In this document: piece by piece, positions 7,677 through 16,638 of the stretch
How the letters are laid out: every line of letters begins with the position of its first letter
Numbering within the stretch: the stretch's first letter is position 1
Source of the DNA: Halobellus clavatus
GTDB taxonomy: Archaea > Halobacteriota > Halobacteria > Halobacteriales > Haloferacaceae
Direction of reading: 5' to 3'
DNA length: 64,000 bases
Assembly (NCBI RefSeq): GCF_900107195.1
Contig: NZ_FNPB01000006.1
Location: 62,001-126,000 of the forward strand
The notes under the pieces: model-generated
Seen by the model: the letters and a program-made list of their open reading frames with translations, nothing else
Database searches by the model: none
Told to the model about the DNA's origin: nothing
Translations under genes and position numbers: made by a program

Positions 7677-9114
7677 CGTCGGCCACCCCCGTGGTGTCGC
7701 CGCCGACGTCGGTGACAGTCCGGTCGTGACCCCCGTTGTCGTCGCCGCCACCGTCCGTCACGGTTGTCTCCTCGGCGTACAATCGGGCGTACCGCGCCAG
7801 GGTGCCGGCGGCGTCGGCGGCACGCTCCGGCGTCGGGAAGGTCGGGACTCCGATCGCCTCCAACTTGGATCGCGCCGCGCTGAGATCCTCCTCGATTCCC
7901 TCGGTCGCGAAGAGGACCGGCTTGTCGACGCGCGACGCGAGGCCTTCGAGCGCGTCGATCGGGAACCCGATCGATTCCTCGAAGAGTTCGTAGACGAGGA
8001 CGATGTCGATGCGGTCGTCCTCGGCGACGGCGGTGACGACCTCGCCGAACGCAGGCATCGGCCGGCCGGTGTCGACGGGGTTGTCCGCGTAGGTGATTCC
8101 CGGGAGGATCTCGTCCACCCGCGATTGGGTCTCCGCGGTCAGTTCCGGCAACCGACCGCCGGCGCGCTGGATGCGATCGGTGATGATGATTCCCGGGCCC
8201 GCCTGGGCCGTGACGACACCCACGTTCGGGCCGTCGGGTTCGGGTGCGGTGCCGAGCGCCGCGGCCGCGTCGAGCAGGTCGTCGGTCGCGTCGACCGTCG
8301 GCGTGCCGTACTGTTCGAACCCCGCGGTGTACAGTTCGTGATCCCCCGTCAGCGCGCCCGTGTGCGACTCAGCGAAGTCGCCCACGTCGGACTGTCCGAC
8401 CTTGTAGGCGACGACGGGCGTCTCGCTCTCCCGGCAGGCTTCCAGCAGTTGACGACCGTCGTCGGTGCCCTCGATGTGGAGGACGATCGCGTCGGTCTTC
8501 TCGTCGCTGTCGAAGTACTCGACCGCCTCGGCGAAGCCCACGTTGGCGCGGTTCCCGAGACCGACCTCCGCGGAAACGCCTCGGCCCTGGCGTCGAGACT
8601 GGAACGCCAAGACGAGTCCCACGCCCCCGCTCTGGGCGACGACAGCGATGTTCCCCTCGGGGACCTTCTCGGCCCCGCTGGCGAAGGAACACCGGAGATC
8701 CAGCGACGGGACGATGAAGCCGCTCGTGTTGGGACCGAGCAGCGAGATGTCGTACGCGTCGGCGACCTCGACAGCCGCTTCCTGAAGCGCTTCGCCCTCG
8801 CCGCCGGCCTCGGCGAACCCGCTGGCGTAGATGACCGCCGCGCCGATGCCGGCCTCGCCACACTCCTCGAGGACGTCCGGGACGGCCGGCCCCGGCACAC
8901 AACAGAGCGCGAGGTCGACCTCGCCGTCGATTTCCGTCACGGACGGGACGAACTCCCGGCCGAACAGTTCGCCCTCCGTAGAGGGATTCACGGGGTAGAC
9001 GGGACCGTCGAACGTCGCTGCGTTCGCCATCGCCTCGTATCCGATCTTGCCCTCGGTCTTCGACGCGCCGACGACGGCGACGCCCGAGGGATCGAATAGC
9101 TCACCAAGAGTCAC
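7669..9114 (-). CDS. ADP-forming acetate/acyl-CoA synthetase, alpha subunit
   Basis: The 481-residue protein has an N-terminal CoA-binding domain (GVAVVGASKTEGKIGYE near residue 10) and a succinyl-CoA-ligase-like domain with AQSGGVG. It also has the phospho-histidine motif SHTGALTGD, the His that carries phosphate between subunits. The frame is open further upstream, but homology begins at VTLGELFDPSG, so the GTG at 9114 is chosen. The C-terminal 25 residues are a Gly/Asp/Thr-rich tail. It is first in an operon with the beta subunit and thioesterase and is divergent from livG. Confidence 0.87.
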   Translation of the reverse strand: MTLGELFDPSGVAVVGASKTEGKIGYEAMANAATFDGPVYPVNPSTEGELFGREFVPSVTEIDGEVDLALCCVPGPAVPDVLEECGEAGIGAAVIYASGFAEAGGEGEALQEAAVEVADAYDISLLGPNTSGFIVPSLDLRCSFASGAEKVPEGNIAVVAQSGGVGLVLAFQSRRQGRGVSAEVGLGNRANVGFAEAVEYFDSDEKTDAIVLHIEGTDDGRQLLEACRESETPVVAYKVGQSDVGDFAESHTGALTGDHELYTAGFEQYGTPTVDATDDLLDAAAALGTAPEPDGPNVGVVTAQAGPGIIITDRIQRAGGRLPELTAETQSRVDEILPGITYADNPVDTGRPMPAFGEVVTAVAEDDRIDIVLVYELFEESIGFPIDALEGLASRVDKPVLFATEGIEEDLSAARSKLEAIGVPTFPTPERAADAAGTLARYARLYAEETTVTDGGGDDNGGHDRTVTDVGGDTTGVADDA

Positions 9115-9219
9115 AGCCAACCATAGCCACAACTCCGACAAAGCGTTTTCCACTGTGTCTCGCTCGGTCACAACTGCCGGGGCTCTCGACGAGCGGCCGC
9201 GATTCGCACATTCCGTAAG

Positions 9220-9228
9220 TTTATGATT
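9220..9228 (+). promoter_or_regulatory. TATA-like box of livG
   Basis: TTTATGATT lies about 28 bases before the ATG at 9251, supporting this start over an in-frame start at 9227. Confidence 0.45.
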
Positions 9229-9250
9229 GTGCATAGGGTATCGGACGGCA

Positions 9251-10018
9251 ATGACGCTACTCGAAGGCCGAGGCCTGACGAAGAAGTTCGGCGGGGTCGT
9301 CGCGATCGAGGACGTATCCTTCACCGTCGAGCGCGGCGAGGCCGTCGGGCTCATCGGGCCGAACGGCGCGGGCAAGAGTACGCTCTTCCGGACGATCACG
9401 GGCGTTCACCCGCCGACGGAAGGCGAAGTGTACTTCGACGGCGACGAGATCACCGGCAAGAGTCAACACGAGATCTGCCACCGCGGGCTGGCGAAGACCC
9501 ACCAGATCGTCCGGCCGTTCGAGAGCCTCTCGCTCTTAGAAAACGTCGTCGTGGGCGCGGAGTACGGCGGCCGCGAATTCGACGACACGCGGGCGAGAGC
9601 ACGGGAGATGCTGGAGTTCGTCGACCTCGGCGATCAGATGCACGCCGACCCGGGCGAACTCAGCGTCGGGGGACTCAAGCGACTGGAGATCGCCCGGGTG
9701 CTGGCGACTGACCCCGAGATGGTCCTCTTCGACGAGGTCGCCGGCGGCCTCGACCCCGAAGAGACCGAGGGCATCATCGACCTCGTCGGCGACATTGTCG
9801 ACGAGGGCAAGACGGTGTTCCTCATCGATCACGTGATGCGTGCGCTGATGTCCGTAAGCGAACGCGTGATGGTGCTCGACAACGGGAAACTCATCGCCGA
9901 GGGGACGCCAGACGAGATCCAGAACGACGACGAAGTCATCGAGGCCTATCTCGGCGAGCACGCCGGAAAGGACCTCTCAGACGCCGTCGCCGACGACGAA
10001 GCTATCGCGGGCGACTGA
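9251..10018 (+). CDS. livG: Branched-chain-type ABC transporter ATP-binding protein LivG
   Basis: This 255-residue ATPase has Walker A GPNGAGKST near residue 38 with the LivG-typical continuation TITGVHPPTEG. The signature region is LSVGGLKRLEIARVL, and Walker B is MVLFDEVAGGLDP. It is the natural partner of the livF at 650, because the first transporter otherwise lacks a livG. The displacement by about 8 kb shows that the gentisate and acyl-CoA synthetase genes lie within one transporter locus. The ATG at 9251 is preferred to the upstream in-frame start at 9227. Confidence 0.9.
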   Translation: MTLLEGRGLTKKFGGVVAIEDVSFTVERGEAVGLIGPNGAGKSTLFRTITGVHPPTEGEVYFDGDEITGKSQHEICHRGLAKTHQIVRPFESLSLLENVVVGAEYGGREFDDTRARAREMLEFVDLGDQMHADPGELSVGGLKRLEIARVLATDPEMVLFDEVAGGLDPEETEGIIDLVGDIVDEGKTVFLIDHVMRALMSVSERVMVLDNGKLIAEGTPDEIQNDDEVIEAYLGEHAGKDLSDAVADDEAIAGD

Positions 10019-10033
10019 CTGGTACTGCAGCGC

Positions 10034-10672
10034 TCAGCGCTTACCCGCGAAGTCGACGAACGCCGCGATCTTCTCGCTCGCGTTCTCGGTCACGCTGGAG
10101 CCGTGATACACGAGGCCGACGTCGAAGTCGTACTCGAGCAAGTTCGACAGTTCCTCGTCGGCCCGACCGAGGTCCGCTGAGTAGTGGGCCGTCGGGAGGA
10201 CGTAGTACCCCGAGGGCAGGCCTCGGGCGTCCGATCCGAACAGCGCGTCGCCGATGACGGCGATGCCGCGGTCCCCGTCGACCAAAGAGTGATGGCCCTG
10301 CGCGTGCCCGGGGACCGAAACGGCGGTGAACGGCCCGACCCGATCGCCGTCGCCGAAGCGGTGATCCGGTTCGATGTCGACCTCGACCCCCTCAGGCACC
10401 CACGATTCGAGATCGAATCGGTCGACGAGCCCCGCGAGCCCGCCGACGTGGTCGCCGTCGCCGTGTGTGATGACGATTCGCGCGGGCGTGATGCCGAGTT
10501 CCTCGGCGGCCGAGGCGACGACGTCGACGGTGTCTTCGAACCCTGCATCGACGAGCGTCGGCGTCTCTCCGTCGAAGAGGAACACCCGCCAGCGGGCGTC
10601 CGGGGCCTCCTTGACGGTGATGTCGTACACGTCCGGTGCGATCTCAGTGATGTCTGGGAGTGCTGTCGTCAT
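10034..10672 (-). CDS. Metallo-beta-lactamase-fold hydrolase
   Basis: The 212-residue protein has the metallo-hydrolase fold with THGDGDHVGG near residue 80 (the HxHxDH position with Asp as the third residue). A downstream His in PGHAQGHHS, an Asp in VIGDALFG and a final His in YHGSS follow, all expected zinc ligands. Enzymes of this group include glyoxalase II-like thioesterases, lactonases and quorum-type hydrolases. An upstream GTG at 10678 is possible, but the ATG at 10672 gives a natural MTTALPDI start. It lies tail to tail with livG, so its role in the island is unproven. Confidence 0.85.
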   Translation of the reverse strand: MTTALPDITEIAPDVYDITVKEAPDARWRVFLFDGETPTLVDAGFEDTVDVVASAAEELGITPARIVITHGDGDHVGGLAGLVDRFDLESWVPEGVEVDIEPDHRFGDGDRVGPFTAVSVPGHAQGHHSLVDGDRGIAVIGDALFGSDARGLPSGYYVLPTAHYSADLGRADEELSNLLEYDFDVGLVYHGSSVTENASEKIAAFVDFAGKR

Positions 10673-10805
10673 CAGCACAGCCTACATCGTATGGGGTAAT
10701 AAACGTACGTCGCGGCGGGGGTTGCACTCGTGTCGCCCGACGGCTCGCCGGACGCATCGTCATCCTCATAACGGACCGCGGTGACACGTTTCGCAACGAC
10801 CCGCT

Positions 10806-12212
10806 ATGATCGATGGACTCCCCACGCGCGCGCTCACGACGATTCCGTTCGATCCCTCCTGGCTCTCGCTGCCCGCCGGCGTCCTCGCGGCTGGCAGCGT
10901 GCTCGAGTACGCGCCCTTCGCGCCCGATACCGTCCGGATGCTCGCGATCACCGTCTTCTGTGTCGCGCTCTGGATCGGGACGCCGGTCAGACCGTGGTTC
11001 ACGGCCCTCGTGGGAATCGGTCTCATGGGCGTCGGGTTCTCGACCGAACTGGCCCTCTTCGGCTTTCGCTCGCCGGCCACCTGGCTCGTCGTCGTCGGCC
11101 TCCTGATCGGCGAGGCCGCCAGCGAGAGCGGTCTGGCCGAACTCGTCGAGCGGATCACGCTCCGCCGGATGCCCGAGCGGATCACGACCGATGCGGTCGC
11201 GGTGTATCGCTACCTCCTGATCGTCCTCTCGCTGGGGAGCCTGGCGCTCGCCGTCCTCGTGCCGTCGTCGCTTGTCCGGGTGCTCATCCTCGCGCCGATC
11301 CTCAAGTCGCTCGGCGACCTGTTCACCGAACGCAGCGCGAAGATCGGACTCTTTCTCGGCCCGCTGTTTGCGACCTACTACGGCGGCTCGGGGTTTCTGA
11401 CCGCCTCGCTCGCGAACATCATCGTCAGCGGCCTCGTGGAGTCAGGCGGCGGGCCCGCAATCTCGTGGGCCCAGTGGGCGCTGTATATGGGCCCGGTCAT
11501 GGGGATCGGCCGCGTCGCCGTGATCGTGGCGGTCACCTATCTCCTCTATCGACCGAGTAGCCGCGATGCGATGACCGATACCGACATCGAGATGACCACC
11601 GCCTCGCCCTCCGAGCGACGGATGCTCGGGTTCCTCTCGGTGGGCGCCGTGATCTGAAAGACAGACTTCGTCCACGGACTGCATCCGCTGTTCGGGGCGG
11701 TCGTGGTCGCTCTGCTCGCGTTCGCCCCGAAGATCGGCGTCATCGATCACGACGCCATCGGCGAGACCGACTTTTCGATCCTCTTCTTCCTCGGCGCGAT
11801 CTTCGCGATCGCCGAGGGCCTGCAGCGAACCGACTTCACCGACCTGGCGGCTGAGTCGCTGTTGTCGTACCTTCCGGCGGACCCTTCGCTCCCGGTGGTC
11901 CTGCTCTTCGTGCTGGGGATCTCCGCCGGACTCGCGTTCCTGATGGAGGGACTCGCGGTCGCGAGCGTCATCACGCCGGTCTTCGTCTCCTTCGCCCAGA
12001 GCACTGGGCTCCCCCTGGTCCCGATCGCGATGATCGAGAGCGTGGCGCTGAACGCGTACTTCTTCCCCTATCAGTCGGCGGTGCTCGTCGGCATCCTGGG
12101 ACTGGGCGTCGTCGATTCGGTCGAACTCAGTCGGATGGCGAGTGTCTGCACCGTCGCGACGTACGTGGTCCTCCTGCCGATTCAGATCGGTCTGTTCGTG
12201 CTGTTGTTCTGA
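10806..12212 (+). pseudogene. SLC13/DASS-type anion transporter interrupted by in-frame TGA
   Basis: One reading frame runs from the ATG at 10806 to a stop at 12212 (469 codons, a normal length for a divalent anion:sodium symporter) except for TGA at 11655-11657 (codon 284). Before and after it the frame encodes matching hydrophobic spans. The text around the stop (GAVI-stop-KTDFVHGLHP) resembles family members where Trp precedes the TD-x-H segment, so TGG to TGA is the simplest explanation. The C-terminal half could restart at GTG 11703. The substrate would be a di- or monocarboxylate. A sequencing error is the main alternative. Confidence 0.8.
11655..11657 (+). other. In-frame TGA within transporter gene
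   Basis: This single stop codon splits the anion-transporter frame. No frameshift is needed to continue the homology. No selenocysteine machinery or insertion element is visible nearby. Confidence 0.85.
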
Positions 12213-12266
12213 AGAGCGGCCGGCCGCCGATCGACGGTTGTGAACGAACGACTGGGGCGCGTCGAG

Positions 12267-13820
12267 TCAGTCGAAGTGCTTGTCGATCAACTGCTCGCGC
12301 ATAATGGTCCCCGTGTCGGTCCGTGGCAGCTCGTCCTCGGTGATCGCGTACGCCCGCGGGCGTTTGAAATCAGCGAGGCCGTCGTGCTGTAGACAGTACT
12401 CGTCGAGTTCGTCGTCGGTCAGCTCCTGGCCTTCCTCGACGACGACGACGGCGGTCACGACCTGTCCCCACTGCTCGTCGTCCCGGCCGAAGACGCAGGC
12501 CTCGATGACGTCGGGGTGGTTTCCGAGCACGCGCTCGACTTCGGCCGGGTAGACGTTCTCGCCGCCGCTGACGATCATATTGTCCACGCGGTCGACGATG
12601 TACAGATAGCCGTCCTCGTCGATCCGCGCGACGTCGCGAGTGCGGAGCCAGCCGTCGAAGTACGAGCGTTCGCTCGCTTCGTCGTTGTCGATGTACTCGT
12701 GAGACATCCCCGGACCGCGGGCGATGATCTCGCCCCGTTCGCCGGCGTCGACGGTCGCTTCGGGGTCGGGGTGCTCGTCGAGCGGCACGCTGTCGACCAC
12801 GCGGATCTCCCAGGTGAACGACTCCTTGCCGATAGTGCCGGGATGCTCCTCCTGCACGCTCGGATGCGCGAAGGTGAGGTCCGGCCCCGCCTCGGTCATC
12901 CCGTAGGTGTTATAGACGTGTTCGCTGATGTGTTCGTGCGTCTCCTCGATGAGGTTCTCCGTGACAATCGCGCCGCCGGTTCGGATGTACCCGATGGTGT
13001 CGGTGTCGTAGGTCCGCCCGTCACCGCGCTGGATGTCGTTGAGCGTCTTCAACTGCGTCGGGACCGCGAGCAGTCCGGTGACGCCGTGGGTCTCGATGAG
13101 ATCCAGTGCCTCCTCGGGCTCGAACGTCGAGTGCAGGACCACGGTCGCGCCGGCCACGAAGTGCGGGTACAGCCAGGCGTCGGTCGTCACCATATGGTAC
13201 CACGGCGACGTGCACAGCGCGACGTCGGTCTCGTCGATGCCGTGCTCCATAATGACCTGGACGGCCCCGTACCAGAGTTGCTCCTGGTCGAACTGGACGG
13301 TCTTGGGGACGCTCGTGGTCCCGCTGGTGTGGAGGACCGCGCACTCCTCGCCGTGCGGCAGCGACGCGTCCAGTTCAGGGGAGGCGTCGTCGAGGACGGC
13401 CTCGTAGGACTCGATCGCCTCGTGGTCGACCGACTTCTCGCCCGCGTGGATCGCCCGCTCGAACGTGCCGCGGTCGACCAGTTCGACGGCGTCCTCGACG
13501 TTGTGGTCGTCGAAGACGAGCAGCTCCGCGTCGGCCGTCGTGGCCATATCGGCGAGTTCGGTCACGGTGGCTCGGTAGGAGAGTTGCACCGTCGCCGACC
13601 CCCGCTTGTTGCCCGCCCACATCGACTCGATGGACGAGGCGTCGTTGATCGTCAGGACGGCGACACGCGCCGCCCCGACCCGCTCGCTGAGCGCGTTCGC
13701 CAGCCGTGTGCTCCGCTCGTCGAGTTCGGCGTACGTGAACGATCGCCCGTCGTCGGTCACGAGTGCGAGTTTGTCGGGATAACACCTGACCGTTCGGGCA
13801 AGCGCGTCGTTGAGCTTCAT
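12267..13820 (-). CDS. AMP-forming acyl/aryl-CoA ligase
   Basis: This 517-residue member of the ANL superfamily has the P-loop HTSGTTSVPKTV near residue 170, the A5 motif YGMTEAGPD and the hinge/A8 region VDRVDNMIVSGGENVYPAEVE. A C-terminal catalytic Lys would fall in the RTDTGTIMREQL region, but the usual GK is not seen there: the sequence reads TGTIMRE, an unusual feature. It activates a carboxylic acid to its CoA thioester via an adenylate. The ATG at 13820 gives MKLNDALART; 23 further in-frame codons upstream are not family-like. It is divergent from the UbiA gene. The substrate cannot be read from the sequence. Confidence 0.87.
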   Translation of the reverse strand: MKLNDALARTVRCYPDKLALVTDDGRSFTYAELDERSTRLANALSERVGAARVAVLTINDASSIESMWAGNKRGSATVQLSYRATVTELADMATTADAELLVFDDHNVEDAVELVDRGTFERAIHAGEKSVDHEAIESYEAVLDDASPELDASLPHGEECAVLHTSGTTSVPKTVQFDQEQLWYGAVQVIMEHGIDETDVALCTSPWYHMVTTDAWLYPHFVAGATVVLHSTFEPEEALDLIETHGVTGLLAVPTQLKTLNDIQRGDGRTYDTDTIGYIRTGGAIVTENLIEETHEHISEHVYNTYGMTEAGPDLTFAHPSVQEEHPGTIGKESFTWEIRVVDSVPLDEHPDPEATVDAGERGEIIARGPGMSHEYIDNDEASERSYFDGWLRTRDVARIDEDGYLYIVDRVDNMIVSGGENVYPAEVERVLGNHPDVIEACVFGRDDEQWGQVVTAVVVVEEGQELTDDELDEYCLQHDGLADFKRPRAYAITEDELPRTDTGTIMREQLIDKHFD

Positions 13821-13875
13821 AATGAGCGTTAGAAGCGAACAACGGAACTGCGACATTAATTGTTTTGATTGTGGA

Positions 13876-13886
13876 TGGACCGTCCA
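13876..13886. promoter_or_regulatory. Palindrome between CoA ligase and UbiA genes
   Basis: TGGAC-C-GTCCA is a perfect inverted repeat within the 129-base divergent promoter region. It could be an operator, but it is short and occurs once. Confidence 0.3.
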
Positions 13887-13916
13887 CATCGGCGCCGGTC
13901 TCGTCGCCTGAGGAGT

Positions 13917-13925
13917 GGTTTTATC
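13917..13925 (+). promoter_or_regulatory. TATA-like box of the UbiA-family gene
   Basis: GGTTTTATC is centred about 28 bases before the ATG at 13950, consistent with a leaderless transcript. Confidence 0.45.
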
Positions 13926-13949
13926 ACTGCATAGCGGGACCGACCGCGT

Positions 13950-14831
13950 ATGTCGCGCGTGACTGGAGGGCTCCTCGCGTACGTGCGCCCGACGTTTATG
14001 CTCCCGGCGGTCGGGATGTCTGTCTACGCGGCGGTGCTGGCTCCCGGAGAGCGGCTAGCGCTGCCGGCCGCAACGCTCCACGCGTTCGCGGCTGGGGCTG
14101 CCCTCTACGTCGCGCACCTCCGAGACGGCTACGTCGATGGACACCACCGCGGCGAGGAGACGCCGCGTCTGTCCGTCCCGGCCTTCCGGTGGGCGATCCG
14201 TCTCGGGGCCGGTCTGGTACTCGCGCTCGCGGCGGCGCTGGGGAGCATAGCGACCCCGATCGCCGGACTCTCGGTACTCGGGTTGCTGGCGCTCGCGCTG
14301 GCCCACGCACCGTATCTCGATCAGCACCCGGTCACGGTCACCGTCGATTACCCACTCGGCATCGCGCTCGTGGTGATCGGCGGCTATGCCACCCAGTCGG
14401 CGATCGACTCGCGCGTCCTCGCGGTCGCCGCGGCCTTTTTCGGCCTCCTCGCGGGGATCAAGATCAGCATCGACGCGCTCGACGCCGACTTCGATCGGTC
14501 GATCGACAAGCAGACCATCCCGGTGCGATTCGGGTCGGTGGCCGCCGACCGCATCGCCGCGGGCATATTCGGGGCGACGGCGGTGTGGACGGTCGCGATC
14601 GCCGTCGCGGGCGTGGTCGGCGTGCTCACTATCGACCCACTGCTCGCACTCGCGGCCGCGGTGGGGCCGCTCGGGTGCCTGGGGGCGGCCGTGACGACCG
14701 ACGACGAACGAACGGTTCGTCTCCAGATGGGACTCACCTACGCGTTCGCCGCATCGCTGTTTTTCGCGGTGTGCAACGGCCGGTGCGTCGGCGCGGCCCT
14801 CCTGCGCTCGGCGGGACTGGGCCTCGGCTGA
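13950..14831 (+). CDS. UbiA-family prenyltransferase
   Basis: The 293-residue protein has about eight membrane spans and the two Asp-rich regions of UbiA enzymes. The first is modified (HLRDGYVDGHH near residue 55). The second is canonical, DALDADFDRSIDKQTIPVRFG near residue 175. UbiA members attach prenyl chains to aromatic or glycerol-phosphate acceptors in quinone, heme or archaeal lipid synthesis. The altered first motif and the location in an aromatic island leave the acceptor open. It is encoded alone on the + strand between oppositely oriented genes. Confidence 0.85.
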   Translation: MSRVTGGLLAYVRPTFMLPAVGMSVYAAVLAPGERLALPAATLHAFAAGAALYVAHLRDGYVDGHHRGEETPRLSVPAFRWAIRLGAGLVLALAAALGSIATPIAGLSVLGLLALALAHAPYLDQHPVTVTVDYPLGIALVVIGGYATQSAIDSRVLAVAAAFFGLLAGIKISIDALDADFDRSIDKQTIPVRFGSVAADRIAAGIFGATAVWTVAIAVAGVVGVLTIDPLLALAAAVGPLGCLGAAVTTDDERTVRLQMGLTYAFAASLFFAVCNGRCVGAALLRSAGLGLG

Positions 14832-14858
14832 CGGACCCCCCGGTGCCCATCGCCGCCG

Positions 14859-15626
14859 TTACTGATACGCGAGCGTGAGATCGATCTCGTCGGTCGCCGC
14901 CCGCAGTCGATCCAGGATCTCACCCTCACACCGCTCTTTCGACATCCGGTGGGCGGGTCCGGCGACACTCAGCGCGCCCTGGATCTGATCGTCGACGGTG
15001 AGCGGGACGCCGATCGCCTGGATCCCCTCGATGTCCTCGCTGAGGTTGAGCGCGTAGCCCTGTTCTCTGATTCGCGCGAGTTCCTCGTCGAGGTGGTCGC
15101 GATCAGTGATCGTGTTGTCGGTCTTTCCGGGGAGCCCGTGCTGGTCGATGATTTCGTCGACTCGTCCGTCGGAGAGATTGGCGAGAATGGCCTTCCCGCC
15201 GGAGTTACAGTGCATATACGCCCGGGTTCCCAAGAGCGCGTTGACGTTGATGTCGTTGTCGCCGGCGCGGCCATAGACGTACATCGCTTTGCCATTCTGG
15301 TAGGTGATGAGCCAGACCATCTCGTCAGTCTCCCGCTCGAGTCGGTCGACCACGACCATTCCCGATTGGAAAATGTCCAGTTCGCCGCGGACGTACTGGC
15401 CGTACTCGAAGAATTTCAATCCGAGATGGTACCTGTTGTCCCGCTTGACGACGAATCCCCGATCGCGGAGCGTCGTGAGGTGCCCGTGCGCGGTGCTCTT
15501 AGCGACCCCGAGAGAGTCAGCGATCTCGGTGACGCCGGCCCCGTTTCGATCACGGAGCAGTTCGACGATGTCGAACAGTTTCTCGTCGGACTTGATGCCG
15601 CGCCCGGCAGTTGCGTCCCGTCCCAT
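14859..15626 (-). CDS. IclR-family transcriptional regulator
   Basis: The 255-residue protein has an N-terminal winged helix (VTEIADSLGVAKSTAHGHLTTLRDRGF, about residues 30-56) and a C-terminal effector-binding GAF-like domain, with the family phrase GKAILANL followed by IGVPL. IclR proteins typically sense aromatic or organic acids and control adjacent catabolic genes. An in-frame GTG at 15638 would add four residues; the ATG at 15626 is preferred. It is one of four IclR genes in this window. The target genes are not certain, because it is flanked by oppositely oriented or unrelated genes. Confidence 0.92.
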   Translation of the reverse strand: MGRDATAGRGIKSDEKLFDIVELLRDRNGAGVTEIADSLGVAKSTAHGHLTTLRDRGFVVKRDNRYHLGLKFFEYGQYVRGELDIFQSGMVVVDRLERETDEMVWLITYQNGKAMYVYGRAGDNDINVNALLGTRAYMHCNSGGKAILANLSDGRVDEIIDQHGLPGKTDNTITDRDHLDEELARIREQGYALNLSEDIEGIQAIGVPLTVDDQIQGALSVAGPAHRMSKERCEGEILDRLRAATDEIDLTLAYQ

Positions 15627-15781
15627 ACCTATGCTCACGGAACAGCGATTAAGTATTTATCGTGTGGATTTTCGGCTTCACGCTGAATGTGACTCCCGCT
15701 GGGCCCGAGTTTTGTTCGATGGGAGCGAATATCGGTGTTCAAACCGGATCTCATAACAACCGTACGGCTGTTACTACACGA

Positions 15782-15800
15782 GTTCTGAATTTTCAGGAAC
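15782..15800. promoter_or_regulatory. Imperfect inverted repeat upstream of IclR gene
   Basis: GTTCTGAA and TTCAGGAAC arms separated by two bases lie 156 bases before the IclR start, inside a 269-base gene-free stretch. An operator role is possible but unsupported by repeats elsewhere. Confidence 0.25.
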
Positions 15801-15895
15801 AAAATACGAAGATTCTGGCCTGCGACGGAGGCCTCGGTCGACTCGTCGGTGGGTTGCTTCGATGCCGTGTCACGTCTATATCGCTGGTCGCCCGG

Positions 15896-16408
15896 TCACG
15901 CCGTCTCATCGCGACCCAGGCCAGCGGCCCGGAACCGCTCGGCGAGTTCGACGTACGTCTCGTGCGTTCGCTCGATCTGCGCACGTTGATCGTCGGTCAA
16001 CGGACGAGTCTCCGCCGGCGTCCCGTACGCCAGGTGTCCCGACGGAATGGTCTGCTCCTGGAGCACGACTGCGTTGGCGGCCACCACGCAGTGATCCCCG
16101 ACGGTTGCGCCCCGCATCACCGCGCTCTGCATCCCGACGAGCGTCTGATCGCCGATCTCCGCGTAATCGACGACGGCCCCGTGCCCGACCGTGACGGCGT
16201 CACCGAGCGTGGCCCCGTGGAGCGTCGTGAACTCCTGGACGTTCGTCTCCGTGCCGACCGTCACCCCGCCGTCGTTACCGCGCAAACACACGAACGGCCA
16301 GACGCTCGCCCTGCTCTCGACGGTGACGTCGCCCACGAGATACGCCATCTCCGAGACGAACGCCGTCTCGGCTACCGTCGGTTTCATCGCTTCGAACGTG
16401 CGCTGCAT
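15896..16408 (-). CDS. Gamma-carbonic-anhydrase-like hexapeptide-repeat protein
   Basis: This 170-residue protein is a left-handed beta-helix of hexapeptide repeats, related to gamma carbonic anhydrase and PaaY/CaiE proteins. Two of the three family zinc ligands are seen (His in TLHGAT and His in VGHGAVVDY), while the third, normally His five residues later, is Asp. The protein may therefore be catalytically altered or use a 2-His-1-Asp site. PaaY-like relatives act as thioesterases in aromatic pathways, an alternative role that suits this locus. The ATG at 16387 (MKPTVAET) is an equally plausible start. Confidence 0.82.
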   Translation of the reverse strand: MQRTFEAMKPTVAETAFVSEMAYLVGDVTVESRASVWPFVCLRGNDGGVTVGTETNVQEFTTLHGATLGDAVTVGHGAVVDYAEIGDQTLVGMQSAVMRGATVGDHCVVAANAVVLQEQTIPSGHLAYGTPAETRPLTDDQRAQIERTHETYVELAERFRAAGLGRDETA

Positions 16409-16638
16409 AGAGACCAGGCGGTCAGCATCGGTGATAAAACCCACGCGTGGTGCGGGATTCAGTGCGGCCGCACAGGCCGGTGTCCCGATTTCGACGACGC
16501 ACGGTATTCGACTGTGTCGAACAGCGCTGAAACAGTCGTTGTGTGCGCCCGAATCGTCGGACGGACGGGCAGTGTGCGCCGGCCGATTCACCGAGAACGA
16601 CCGTGGAATTATAAGTAGGTGGCCGGTGGAAATGACGT

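Noticed and set aside
7576-9099. A 507-residue + strand frame opposite the acyl-CoA synthetase genes
   Set aside because: It is an antisense shadow; the minus strand carries the CoA-binding, phospho-His and ATP-grasp motifs.
11655-11657. Selenocysteine at the in-frame TGA
   Set aside because: The expected residue is Trp, no SECIS-like structure was recognised, and haloarchaea are not known to use selenocysteine.
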